DNA from: Gammaproteobacteria bacterium
Lineage (GTDB): Bacteria; Pseudomonadota; Gammaproteobacteria; Arenicellales; Poriferihabitantaceae
DNA length: 64,000 bases
Direction: 5' to 3'
Assembly (NCBI GenBank): GCA_030432755.1
Contig: JAUILZ010000009.1
Location: 62,001 to 126,000 of the forward strand
Part shown: positions 43,557-51,823 of the stretch, one piece after another
How the letters are laid out: every line of letters starts with the position of its first letter
Numbering within the stretch: position 1 is the stretch's first letter
Made by a program: the position numbers and the translations under genes
Notes under the pieces: generated by a model
The model's database searches: none
Told to the model about the DNA's origin: nothing
Seen by the model: only the letters and a program-made list of their open reading frames with translations

Positions 43557-44783
43557 ATGTTCCGAAAGCCCAGCGGCCTGTTCGCCGGCCTGGTCGGCAT
43601 CCTCCTCGCCTGCGCTGGCCCGGTCGGCAGCCTCGCCGCCACCCGCTACGTGGAAACATGGGGCGCGAATACCACTTCCAACTGCCCGAAGTCGAACCCT
43701 TGCAAGGACATCCAGTACGCCATCAACCAGTCGGGGGTCAATGACCGTATCGTGGTCGGCCCAGGGGACTACCTCGGTAATCTTCTGATTCCGGCGGGCA
43801 AGGACGGGCTCAGACTGGAATCCACCGCCGGGCGCTACGCCACCGTGGTGCTCTCGGCGATGGACGACGATGGAATCGTCATCTTGTCTTCCCGGGTACG
43901 GGTCGGTGGCAAGGGCAAGGGATTCACCTTCCAGGGACCGCCAGTCCCGCTAGGGGTAACACCCACTACAACAGGACATGGTATCCATGCCAGCGGCGAA
44001 CGATCTCGAATCGAGGGAAACAGGTTCCTGAATCATGAACATGGTGCGTACATTGAAAATGGTTTCAAGGCCAGTATCCGAAACAACATCGCGCTCCTGA
44101 ACAAGTATGCAGGCATTCAATGTAACGACTGTGAGCGAGCGATCATCCAGGATAACCGGACAGAGTTCAACGGGACGGGCATCCAGGTTGGAGCATCCAG
44201 TGAACGAATCACGATCCGGCGCAACGTGGCGTCCTGGAATGGTGGCAATGGAATCGTCAAGTCCGCCGTCGAAGCGGAACGCGTCCGCGTCCAGGACAAT
44301 GTCGTGGAACGCAATGACCTGTTTGGATTCCTCGTTGCCGTCGCTCTCGGCACGTTTCAGGGCAATATCGCTGTATTGAATGGCTCTGTCGGGGCCGGCC
44401 TGGATGCCCGGCAGAATTCCCCGGATGGCAACGCGCGAATTCGCCATAATATCGCCGTGCTCAATTCAACTACCGGTTTATCCGTGGGCGATCCCGAGTC
44501 GGCGAAAATTGAAAACAATTTCACCGGCCGCAACCTGGTTTCCGGTATCGTGTTGCATGGCAGCATACTCAACCAGGCGCCACGCATCCGCAACAATACG
44601 TCCTTCAACCATGACTGCGGAATGAGCAATTCCGTGGCCGATAACATGATCTACACCGGCCAGTACTTCGCGGCCAATACCACGGAGGAATGCGGTTCCA
44701 GCCCATTCAATCCCGACAGCACGACCCGTTCCACCCCCGCCCCGGTACGCGTCAATCGCGCACGCGCGCTCGTGGGAGGTTGA
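43557..44783 (+). CDS. Exported right-handed beta-helix protein, copy 3 of 3
   Basis: 408 residues from ATG 43557 (GGAG seven bases upstream); earlier in-frame starts at 43491 and 43533 lack a ribosome site and spoil the signal peptide (GLFAGLVGILLACAGPVGSL). Mature N-terminus: TRYVETWG, CPKSNPCKDIQYAINQSG with the Cys pair, DRIVVGPGDY, GKGKGFTFQG. The body is a beta-helix with repeated NNI and RNN turns, and the protein ends APVRVNRARALVGG, nearly the same as copy 2. The DNA coding for the last dozen residues is close to that of copy 2, suggesting duplication. Unknown function. Confidence 0.82.
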   Translation: MFRKPSGLFAGLVGILLACAGPVGSLAATRYVETWGANTTSNCPKSNPCKDIQYAINQSGVNDRIVVGPGDYLGNLLIPAGKDGLRLESTAGRYATVVLSAMDDDGIVILSSRVRVGGKGKGFTFQGPPVPLGVTPTTTGHGIHASGERSRIEGNRFLNHEHGAYIENGFKASIRNNIALLNKYAGIQCNDCERAIIQDNRTEFNGTGIQVGASSERITIRRNVASWNGGNGIVKSAVEAERVRVQDNVVERNDLFGFLVAVALGTFQGNIAVLNGSVGAGLDARQNSPDGNARIRHNIAVLNSTTGLSVGDPESAKIENNFTGRNLVSGIVLHGSILNQAPRIRNNTSFNHDCGMSNSVADNMIYTGQYFAANTTEECGSSPFNPDSTTRSTPAPVRVNRARALVGG

Positions 44784-44798
44784 ACCCAGGTCGCGGAA

Positions 44799-45806
44799 TC
44801 AGAACTTGAGGCCGTCGTAAGCCGCCGTCCCCCGTTCGCGGTGCCAGAGGCGAAACAGGTGGCGTTTCTTTTCCGGGTCCTCGTGGTCGACGAATTCCGA
44901 GCGATAGTGACCCACCTCGTGGTTGTTGAGATACTGCACCTGGCCGCGTTCGAGCGGCGCCTCGTACCAGATCTCCTCGCTCGCGCAGACTTCGTCGATG
45001 GCGTCCAGCGCCGCGCGTAACGCCGCATCCATTTCCTCGCCCGCCACGTCGTAGCCCTTGCGCACCAGGGACGAGTTCGCGCGCGCGTTGAGGCGGTCGC
45101 CGGTCCAGCTGAAGTACGGAGCCATGCACACGGGAGGCGCGCCCTCGGCATGCTCCTTCTGGCGATCGAAATACATCGGCTGGTAGAGCCGGGCAAGCTC
45201 CTCCGGATATCGTTCCTGCATCATCCCGTGCACGGTGTAGAGGCTGCAGAAGCGACTGACGCCACCTTCCACCGCCGGATGACTGCACAGCAGGCCGACA
45301 TAGTCCGGCACCATGCGGGCGAAGGCGTTGTCGGTATGGAATACCAGCTCCACCGAGGTATGGGAGCCACGCACGCCGTACTGATAGGCCTGGCCGGTGT
45401 CGCGCACGTTGTAGATCATCTCGCCGTTCCACTTCTGCGCCACGGGGCGTCCCATGTACTGGCCGAGCATCCAGTAGACCTCCACCATCGTATCCAGCGG
45501 ATAGTCGTCGAGCGGCAGCCGGTCGAGCACCGCGAAGCCGACGCCGTCGTCGACGATGGACTTCATTCTCCCCATGGCGGCAGCGCAGGCGGGGAGCTCG
45601 AAGTCCGCGACCCGGCGTTGCAGGTTCTGCAGCGGATTGTCCTCGATGAAATGCGCCAGCCGGCCGATCTCTGCACCCATGGCATCGTCCAGAGGCACCA
45701 TCCAGTCGGCGGGACTGACCTCCGGCGCAAGCCAGGCGCGGCGGTCGGCGGGTAGCTGTCTCAGTGCGCTGACCTCGTTGCGGCAGTCGAGAAAGGGCAC
45801 GGTCAT
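44799..45806 (-). CDS. TauD/TfdA-type 2-oxoglutarate/Fe(II) dioxygenase
   Basis: 335 residues. The iron ligands are visible as HTD in LVFHTDNAF and the distal His in EVGHYRSEFVD, with the oxoglutarate-binding Arg nearby in RHLFRLW. Overall pattern is like gamma-butyrobetaine/TauD-type enzymes, which hydroxylate small substrates and couple this to oxidative decarboxylation of 2-oxoglutarate. A sulfonate or carnitine-like substrate is possible but not shown. It is followed upstream on the same strand by the Asp-box propeller gene (20 bases between them), so the two may be expressed together. Confidence 0.88.
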   Translation of the reverse strand: MTVPFLDCRNEVSALRQLPADRRAWLAPEVSPADWMVPLDDAMGAEIGRLAHFIEDNPLQNLQRRVADFELPACAAAMGRMKSIVDDGVGFAVLDRLPLDDYPLDTMVEVYWMLGQYMGRPVAQKWNGEMIYNVRDTGQAYQYGVRGSHTSVELVFHTDNAFARMVPDYVGLLCSHPAVEGGVSRFCSLYTVHGMMQERYPEELARLYQPMYFDRQKEHAEGAPPVCMAPYFSWTGDRLNARANSSLVRKGYDVAGEEMDAALRAALDAIDEVCASEEIWYEAPLERGQVQYLNNHEVGHYRSEFVDHEDPEKKRHLFRLWHRERGTAAYDGLKF

Positions 45807-45825
45807 GGCAATACGAACAAGGTTA

Positions 45826-46947
45826 TCAGTGAGTGGAATCGAAGCGTACCGCGTACACCGGCGGCAGGTGCGCGGACAGGGTCTGCCAGGACGCCCCGTC
45901 GTCCTCGCTCAACCAGAGACCGCCGGTGGTGCTGCCCATGGCTATGGCGCCGTGATCGCGGCCTCGATCAAGGGCGTGGCGGAATACGAGGTCATAGGCG
46001 AGCGGCCCCGGGAGGCCCTCGCGGTACGTTGTAAAACTGGCACCACCGTCGTCCGTGCGGTTGACCGCAACCTGCCCGTCCGGCGGAATACGATGCTCGT
46101 CCTTGATCTCGGGTACGAACCAGGCGCGGTTCGCGTTGGACGGATCGACGACCACGGGGAAGCCGAAATCCCCGGGGGAAACCGGCTGGATGCGCCGCCA
46201 GTTGCGCCCGGCATCATCGGAACGGTAAATGCCGGCGTGGTGCTGTAGCCACATGCGGTCGGGTTCCCCGAGGCAGCGGGCGAGACGATGAACATCCTGT
46301 ATCACCGGGTCGAACGCATGCTCCGGCGGGGTGTAGGGCGCCTCAAGGCCCTGGCCGATGGATTCCCAGGTCGCGCCATCATCCGCGCTGTGCCAGATAC
46401 CGCCACAGGAAATCGCGATGGTGATATCGCCGGGCCTGTCCGGATGCACGAGAATGGAATGAATACCGGGATAGTCCATGCCGCCGCCGAACCATTTTTT
46501 ACGCGACGGATCGTTCCACAGGCTCTCCACGAGCTGCCAGGAATCGCCGCCGTCGTCCGAGCGGAACAGTCCGCCGGGCACGGTGCCGGCCCACAGGCGT
46601 TCACCCTGGTCGGGGTGGCCTGGCTCCAGGCACCAGATGAGTTGCAGCGAATCGGGGATCGTCCGGCCCATGATATCCACCCAGGGCTCGGCGTCTTCCG
46701 CCGGTGAGGGATAGGCAGGGACCGGGATCTCCTCCCAGGTCGCGCCGTCGTCCCGCGAACGCTGCAGCTTGACGCCGAAATGGCCGTGATCCAGCGCCGC
46801 GTACAGCGCGCCACTCACCGGGTGGCGCATCACCGCGCTCACGTTGTCGCCGAGAAATGCCGGGGGATCGAGACGCCAGCCATCAGCCTGGCGGCCAGCG
46901 GTGAACAAGCCCTTGCGGGTAGCGATACGCAACTTGTCCTGGTTCAT
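45826..46947 (-). CDS. Asp-box (BNR) beta-propeller protein
   Basis: 373 residues; a good GGAGG ribosome site precedes the ATG. Six Asp-box motifs of the S/T-x-D-x-G-x-x-W/F type are visible (SRDDGATWEE, SDDGGDSWQL, SADDGATWES, SDDAGRNWRR, TDDGGASFTT, SEDDGASWQT), so it should be a six-bladed propeller. Such proteins are often labelled exo-alpha-sialidase, but I see no sialidase FRIP or arginine triad, so that name is not supported. No signal peptide is seen, so it is probably cytoplasmic. It ends 20 bases before the TauD-type gene and its start is 21 bases after the end of the ThiS-like gene. Confidence 0.85.
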   Translation of the reverse strand: MNQDKLRIATRKGLFTAGRQADGWRLDPPAFLGDNVSAVMRHPVSGALYAALDHGHFGVKLQRSRDDGATWEEIPVPAYPSPAEDAEPWVDIMGRTIPDSLQLIWCLEPGHPDQGERLWAGTVPGGLFRSDDGGDSWQLVESLWNDPSRKKWFGGGMDYPGIHSILVHPDRPGDITIAISCGGIWHSADDGATWESIGQGLEAPYTPPEHAFDPVIQDVHRLARCLGEPDRMWLQHHAGIYRSDDAGRNWRRIQPVSPGDFGFPVVVDPSNANRAWFVPEIKDEHRIPPDGQVAVNRTDDGGASFTTYREGLPGPLAYDLVFRHALDRGRDHGAIAMGSTTGGLWLSEDDGASWQTLSAHLPPVYAVRFDSTH

Positions 46948-46968
46948 GGTTTACCTCCAGAATTCCTT

Positions 46969-47241
46969 TTAACCACCGGATAACGCTTGCATTACGAAGA
47001 TCTCCGAGCCGCTTTCCGGCACCGGATCGCCAAGCCCGCGGCGATCTGCGACCGCGATGCCGTTGACGAAGATCACCATGTGCTTGCGCAGCGCGCCGTG
47101 CTCGTCCACCACGTAACCCCTGAGGAAAGGGAACTGCGCGAAGACATTGTCGAGCACCTCGGCCACGGTCGCACCCGGCGCCTCGGTGCTCGGGCACTGG
47201 ACGTGGCGGCGAAGGTTGGCGGTAAAATGTACGGTGGCCAT
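46969..47241 (-). CDS. MoaD/ThiS-like (beta-grasp) small protein
   Basis: 90 residues with the beta-grasp order of strands and a C-terminal Gly-Gly (VMQALSGG), as in the sulfur carriers MoaD and ThiS. The FVNGIAVADRRGL region is the conserved strand before the C-terminus. The C-terminal Gly of true carriers is activated by an E1-like enzyme (MoeB/ThiF); no such gene lies in the window, and no molybdenum-cofactor or thiamin gene is next to it. It lies directly upstream of the Asp-box propeller on the same strand. The two may form a functional pair. Confidence 0.87.
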   Translation of the reverse strand: MATVHFTANLRRHVQCPSTEAPGATVAEVLDNVFAQFPFLRGYVVDEHGALRKHMVIFVNGIAVADRRGLGDPVPESGSEIFVMQALSGG

Positions 47242-47318
47242 GGGTGACTATTACCCGCAAATTATAGCGCCAGCGCACCGCCGCATTCTCCCTTCACTCC
47301 ACTCCAGACACCTAGTTC

Positions 47319-48161
47319 ATGCAAGATATCCAGCCCGCCGCAAACGGCCTGCGGGGCGACGCCGACCATGCTCCGGTCGTCCACGCGCTGGCCGATCGGG
47401 GCTGGGCGCTGATCGGGGATGACCCCGCTCTTCGGGACTGGATCACGGCCACACTGGACGCCGCGCGCCGCACCCTCCATGATCCGGCCAACCGCCAATG
47501 GTGGCGCCATGGGGATACCTGGTTCGCGGGAGTCAATGTGCTCGACAACGATACCCACGGCGCGGTGGCCGGTGGTCTTCCACTGCAAGCTTTTGCCCTG
47601 GAATGCGCCCGCCGGTTACCGGGTGGTGACGTGCCCCTCGACCGCGCCCAGGTATCCGTCTGCCTGCCGGGCTACCCGCAGCCCTCGGCTGAGGAATCGG
47701 ACGCCAATCACCGGTTTCGCAAGAACCGGGACGCGGCGCATATCGATGGTCTGCGGCGGCACGGGCCGGAACGACGGCGATTTCCGGGGGAGCAGCATGC
47801 CTGGATACTCGGCATCCCAATGAGCACTTGTGACCCGGGCGCGGCGCCCTTCACCGTTTGGGAGGGTTCCCATCATCTCGCGCTCGCGGCCTTTCGCGAC
47901 CTTCTCGGTGACGTCGCAATGGAACGCTGGTCGGAAACGGATGTGACGGACGAATACCATGCACTCCGTCGCCGCGTATTCAGCGAATGCCCGCGCCGCG
48001 AAATCCATGCCGTACCGGGGCAGGCCTACCTCGTGCACCGCCTGGCTTTGCACGGCATGGCGCCCTGGGACCCCGCTGCAACGGCGGGACCGGACGGACG
48101 CATGATCTGCTACTTCCGTCCCGCGCTGTGCGACCCCGCCGACTGGATTCGGCTGGACTGA
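47319..48161 (+). CDS. Phytanoyl-CoA-dioxygenase-like 2-oxoglutarate/Fe(II) oxygenase
   Basis: 280 residues. A HxD pair is seen in DAAHIDGL, the distal His in LVHRLALHGMAPW, and the Arg in RMICYFRP, matching the PhyH fold. An insertion-like Arg-rich stretch (GLRRHGPERRRFPGEQHAW) follows the HxD motif. The substrate is unknown. It is divergent from the ThiS-like gene, with 77 bases between starts, and convergent with the carbamoylase gene. Confidence 0.8.
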   Translation: MQDIQPAANGLRGDADHAPVVHALADRGWALIGDDPALRDWITATLDAARRTLHDPANRQWWRHGDTWFAGVNVLDNDTHGAVAGGLPLQAFALECARRLPGGDVPLDRAQVSVCLPGYPQPSAEESDANHRFRKNRDAAHIDGLRRHGPERRRFPGEQHAWILGIPMSTCDPGAAPFTVWEGSHHLALAAFRDLLGDVAMERWSETDVTDEYHALRRRVFSECPRREIHAVPGQAYLVHRLALHGMAPWDPAATAGPDGRMICYFRPALCDPADWIRLD

Positions 48162-48177
48162 CGGGGTGACCCTGAAG

Positions 48178-48191
48178 CCGGTGTACGCCGG
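48178..48191. repeat. Short palindromic repeat at a convergent junction
   Basis: CCGGTGTACGCCGG is nearly self-complementary. It sits between the ends of two convergent genes and resembles the dispersed short hairpins at 51796 and 61651-61867. Confidence 0.45.
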
Positions 48192-48193
48192 AA

Positions 48194-49429
48194 TCAGCCC
48201 GCACGGCCTAGCATAGCGTGCAGCAGCACCTGGCAGCCGGCAGCGACGTCCGCGGGCTCGGCGTTCTCGATCTCGTTGTGGCTGATGCCGTCCTCGCAGG
48301 GGATGAAGATCATCGCGGTAGGCGCCTTGCGCGCCATGTACACCGCGTCATGGCCCGCGCCGCTGATGATTTCGCGACTGCGGAATCCGCCGGCGGCCAC
48401 GCCCTCGCGCACCAGGCTCACGCAGGCATCGTCGAACGGCGTCGCCGGTGATACCCAGAAAACCGATAGTTCGAACGTACAGCCGTGGCGCGCGGCAATG
48501 GTCTCGAACGTGGCGCGCAACTCCGCCTCCATCTCCAGCAGAACGGCGTCGTCAGGATGACGGGTATCGATGGTGGTCCAGACGTGACCGGGGATCACGT
48601 TGCGGCTGCCGGGCTTCACCTGGATTAGCCCGCAGGTGGTACAGGCGTGGGGTCCGCGGTCGAGACCGATCCGGTTTACCGCCTGGATCATCTCGGCGCT
48701 GCAGACAAGGGCGTCGCGCCGCAGGTGCATGGGAGTCGGTCCGGCGTGCGCCTCCTGGCCGTAGACGTCGAGTTCGTACCAGCGCTGACCCTGGGCGCCG
48801 GTAACGATGCCGATGGTTTTTTCCTCGTTCTCGAGGATCGGCCCCTGCTCGATATGGGCCTCGAAGTAGGCGTCCACCGGCCGGTCGCCAAGCCCCTCGC
48901 CGGCCCAGCCGAGACGCTCGAGCTCCGATCCCACGCTGACACCTTCGGCATCCTCGAGCGCGCGCACCCAGTCGAGTTCGAACACGCCGGTGAATGCGCC
49001 CGAACCCATCATCGGCGGCGAGAAACGGCTGCCCTCCTCGTTGTTCCAGACCGCCAGTTCCAGCGGCTTGCGGGTGGTAATGCCGTTGTCGTGCAGCGTG
49101 CGAAACACCTCGAGGCCGGCCAGCACCCCGTAGACGCCGTCGAAGCGGCCGCCGGTGGGCTGGCTGTCGAGGTGACTGCCGGTCATCACAGCGGGCGTGG
49201 AATCATCGCTGCCCGGTTTGCGAATGAAAAGATTTCCCGCGGCATCGAGCGCATGGCTGCAACCCAGCGGTTCGCACCACTCGAGCAACTTCCCGCGGCC
49301 CTCGGCGTCGAGGTCGGTCATCGCCAGGCGGCACACGCCGCCCTTCTCAGTCGCGCCGATACGCGCCATGTCCATCAGCGACTGCCAGAGTCGATCTGCA
49401 TTGATTCCCGGTACTGTAATTTCATTCAT
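48194..49429 (-). CDS. M20-type Zn-dependent hydrolase (N-carbamoyl-amino-acid / allantoate amidohydrolase type)
   Basis: 411 residues. Metal ligands are visible: TGSHLDSQPTGGRFDG (His and Asp), WNNEEGSRF (Glu pair), EAHIEQGPILE (His) and GAGHDAVYMA (His). The dimerisation/lid domain lies between about 215 and 325 (GQRWYELDVYGQEAHAGPTP). The pattern is that of HyuC/AllC-type enzymes, which hydrolyse N-carbamoyl amino acids or allantoate, releasing ammonia and CO2. No hydantoinase or allantoinase gene is adjacent, so the exact substrate is open. Confidence 0.9.
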   Translation of the reverse strand: MNEITVPGINADRLWQSLMDMARIGATEKGGVCRLAMTDLDAEGRGKLLEWCEPLGCSHALDAAGNLFIRKPGSDDSTPAVMTGSHLDSQPTGGRFDGVYGVLAGLEVFRTLHDNGITTRKPLELAVWNNEEGSRFSPPMMGSGAFTGVFELDWVRALEDAEGVSVGSELERLGWAGEGLGDRPVDAYFEAHIEQGPILENEEKTIGIVTGAQGQRWYELDVYGQEAHAGPTPMHLRRDALVCSAEMIQAVNRIGLDRGPHACTTCGLIQVKPGSRNVIPGHVWTTIDTRHPDDAVLLEMEAELRATFETIAARHGCTFELSVFWVSPATPFDDACVSLVREGVAAGGFRSREIISGAGHDAVYMARKAPTAMIFIPCEDGISHNEIENAEPADVAAGCQVLLHAMLGRAG

Positions 49430-49568
49430 GACGCTAGTGGTATTCTGAAAGTTGTTGCGGCTTGAACAGCCGATGGCGAAGCACCAAATTTTGACAAATC
49501 ATCCTGTGCATTGACCAGTCGATCCGCTATCATCCAGCAGTTTTCCCCTCCCGAATTTTCGTTTTCCC

Positions 49569-50177
49569 ATGTCGCGATCCGCAATTTCCGCCGCACTTCT
49601 GCTTTGCCTGACCGCCTGCTTGCCCGCCCTTGCCCAGGAAACCGGCTCGGGCACGGATGGCGGCAACACGGTCGCTGCCCAGGCGAACAACGAGGAGCAG
49701 GCGCAGGACGCGGTCACCGCACCGGGGGCGCTACCCCTTCCCGAACCGCAACGGTATACGGACTGGACCGTGCAATGCGCGACCGACGCCGAGAGTGGCG
49801 CAGAGAACTGCGTATTGTTCCAGCACCTCACGGTGGATACCGGCCAGCGCCTCATGACGATGCAGGTAAGCAAACTGCCGCCGAGGGAAGGACAGACCGA
49901 ATCCCGCGCGCTGGTGGTTACCGTACCCCTGGGGGTCCATTTGCCGAGCGGGATGCGCCTGCAGGTCGATGACGCCGAGGCTATCGATCTGACCTACGAA
50001 CGCTGCGACCAGGGCGGTTGCTATGCCGGTAGCATACTCGATGCAAGTCTGCTCGAATCCCTCATGAAGGGCAACGACTGCCGCGTCACGTTCAACAACC
50101 TGAACGGCAAGTCGATCACGGCGACTATGTCCCTGAGCGGATTCACCGCCGGATACCGCGCGGTATCCGAAAGCTGA
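49569..50177 (+). CDS. IalB family (invasion-associated locus B) exported protein 1
   Basis: 202 residues with a signal peptide (SAALLLCLTACLPALA) and an acidic, Gln-rich linker (about 24-55). The IalB domain begins RYTDWTVQCATDAESGAENC and contains a second Cys pair in ERCDQGGCYAG; the four Cys likely form two disulfides. It is periplasmic or outer-membrane associated. The name comes from Bartonella, but the family is wide in Alphaproteobacteria and others and its biochemical role is unknown. A second IalB gene starts 19 bases on. Confidence 0.87.
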   Translation: MSRSAISAALLLCLTACLPALAQETGSGTDGGNTVAAQANNEEQAQDAVTAPGALPLPEPQRYTDWTVQCATDAESGAENCVLFQHLTVDTGQRLMTMQVSKLPPREGQTESRALVVTVPLGVHLPSGMRLQVDDAEAIDLTYERCDQGGCYAGSILDASLLESLMKGNDCRVTFNNLNGKSITATMSLSGFTAGYRAVSES

Positions 50178-50196
50178 TTCCCTTGGTGGCGGAGCG

Positions 50197-50805
50197 GTGA
50201 AGAGCGCCACCATCGGCAGCAGAAAGGCCCGCTCGCTCCCTCGTCCGGATCGCCACCGCGTTCGATTGATTCCACTGGCGGCTGCCTTGCTGCTGGCGGT
50301 TCCGCCTGCTTCCGTCGTTGCCCAGCAGACGGGTAGCGCGGGCGGGGAAACCCGGATTCGCGACTGGACGTTGCGCTGCCCCTCCGGGTCAAACCCTTCC
50401 TCCGGGTGCGTGCTTACACAGCCACTGCTGCTCAAGGACGGCCGGCGACTGCTGGCGCTGCAGATCGCGTCACTGCCGCCCTCGGGAGACCGCAGCGGCG
50501 ATACCCATGCGCTCGTGCTTTCCGCGCCGCTCGGGGTGCACCTGCCCTTCGGCGCGCGCCTGCAGGTGGATGATTCCGTGAGTCTGAAAATCGTCTTCGA
50601 ACGCTGCGACGAGGCGGGCTGCTACGCCGGCACCCCGCTCACACGAAACCTGGATATCGCGATGCAGGAAGGTAGCGATCTCAACATATCCATCCGTGAT
50701 CTCAACGGCCGTGAGATCACCGGGCGGCTGTCGCTCCTGGGGTACTCCGCCGGGATGCGCGCCCTTCGCGGAGAATCGCTGCAACTTCCCGGGGCCGGCT
50801 CGTGA
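50197..50805 (+). CDS. IalB family exported protein 2
   Basis: 202 residues, a paralogue of the preceding gene: RDWTLRCPSGSNPSSGC and ERCDEAGCYAGTPL give the same four Cys pattern. The GTG at 50197 has GGAG only two bases upstream, so the start is not certain. The hydrophobic stretch IPLAAALLLAVPPASVVA is the likely signal sequence, with a long basic N-region. It overlaps the next start by a GTGA (50802-50805), so translation of the third gene is coupled. Function unknown. Confidence 0.85.
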   Translation: MKSATIGSRKARSLPRPDRHRVRLIPLAAALLLAVPPASVVAQQTGSAGGETRIRDWTLRCPSGSNPSSGCVLTQPLLLKDGRRLLALQIASLPPSGDRSGDTHALVLSAPLGVHLPFGARLQVDDSVSLKIVFERCDEAGCYAGTPLTRNLDIAMQEGSDLNISIRDLNGREITGRLSLLGYSAGMRALRGESLQLPGAGS

Positions 50806-51728
50806 ATATCGTGGACGAATCCACGGCCGCTCCGCTGCCCTACCTGGCGCGTATCCGTCGCTACTACGAGGTACTCGGATACGGCGCGCCGTATCGCTGG
50901 GCGAGCTTCGATAGCGTGCCGTTCACGGAACTGTCGAAACCGCTCGCGGAAAGCCGCGTGGCGCTGGTCACTACCGCGGCGCGGTTTGATTCGTCTCTGG
51001 GCGACCAGGGACCCGGCGCGGCCTACAATGCGGCGGCGAAGTTCTACACCGTGTACGCGGAACCGTTGGATGGCAATACGGATGTCCGCATCTCGCATAT
51101 CGGCTATGACCGCGACCATACGAGCGCCGAAGATCCGGGCACATGGTTTCCGCTGGCCGCGTTGCAGCGTGCCGCCACAGATGGCCGCATTGGCTCTGTA
51201 TCGCCGCGCTTCTATGGGCTGCCCACCAACCGCAGCCAGGCCACCACGCTCGATCGCGACTGCCCGGCGCTCCTTGACGTACTGCGCGAGGACCGCGCAG
51301 ACATCGCGCTGCTGGTGCCCAACTGCCCGGTCTGCCACCAGTGCTGTGCCATCGCAGCCCGCCATCTTGAAGCCTCCGGCATCCCCACCGTGGTGATGGG
51401 CTGCGCGCGCGACATCGTCGAGCATGTCGGCGTACCGCGCCTCCTGTTCAGCGACTTTCCCCTGGGCAATGGCGCCGGGCGCCCCGGAGACATCGCCTCG
51501 CAGGACGAGACCCTTGCGCTCGCCCTGGCGCTGCTGGAGGCCGCCACCGAGGCGCGCAATACGCTGCAATCGCCACTCACCTGGCGCGGAGACCCGGACT
51601 GGAAGCAGGACTTCTACAACGTCGACCGCCTCGACGACGCGGAGATCGCCCGCCGGCGCGCGGACTTCGACCGGCAGAAAGCCGTCGCGAAACGGCAGCG
51701 GGAAGAAGAAGGACTGGAGAGCGATTGA
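50802..51728 (+). CDS. GrdB-like (glycine/sarcosine/betaine reductase B type) protein, Cys form
   Basis: 308 residues, GTG start overlapping the previous stop. It matches the selenoprotein B family of glycine/betaine/D-proline reductases, with LVPNCPVCHQCCAIAARHLE and GIPTVVMGCARDIVEHVGVP, then FSDFPLGNGAGRPGD. All four Cys are encoded by TGC or TGT, so no selenocysteine is used. The N-terminal part is shorter than true GrdB and no GrdA or GrdC is nearby, so the anaerobic reductase reaction is not expected; aerobic bacteria carry many such relatives of unknown function. Coupling to two exported IalB proteins is notable. Confidence 0.8.
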   Translation: MNIVDESTAAPLPYLARIRRYYEVLGYGAPYRWASFDSVPFTELSKPLAESRVALVTTAARFDSSLGDQGPGAAYNAAAKFYTVYAEPLDGNTDVRISHIGYDRDHTSAEDPGTWFPLAALQRAATDGRIGSVSPRFYGLPTNRSQATTLDRDCPALLDVLREDRADIALLVPNCPVCHQCCAIAARHLEASGIPTVVMGCARDIVEHVGVPRLLFSDFPLGNGAGRPGDIASQDETLALALALLEAATEARNTLQSPLTWRGDPDWKQDFYNVDRLDDAEIARRRADFDRQKAVAKRQREEEGLESD

Positions 51729-51795
51729 CGCGGGCTTGGTTTACGGCGCGTTATACGACGCCATGACGAGGCGAGTGTTTGCTGTCAGTCAGATC

Positions 51796-51809
51796 CCGGC
51801 TTTCGCTGG
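51796..51809. repeat. Short hairpin repeat at a convergent junction
   Basis: A CCGGC-TTTC-GCTGG stem-loop with one G-T pair lies between the GrdB-like and SoxG gene ends. On the other strand it reads GCCAGCGAAAGCCGG, the same pattern as the copies near 61651 and 61850. Confidence 0.45.
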
Positions 51810-51823
51810 CATTTCCAGATCGG

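Noticed and set aside
45826..46947. Exo-alpha-sialidase
   Set aside because: Only the Asp-box repeats are present. I see no FRIP motif, Arg triad or signal peptide, so the name is not supported.
50802..51728. Selenocysteine in the GrdB-like protein
   Set aside because: All codons at the expected positions are TGC or TGT and there is no in-frame TGA or SECIS-type hairpin.
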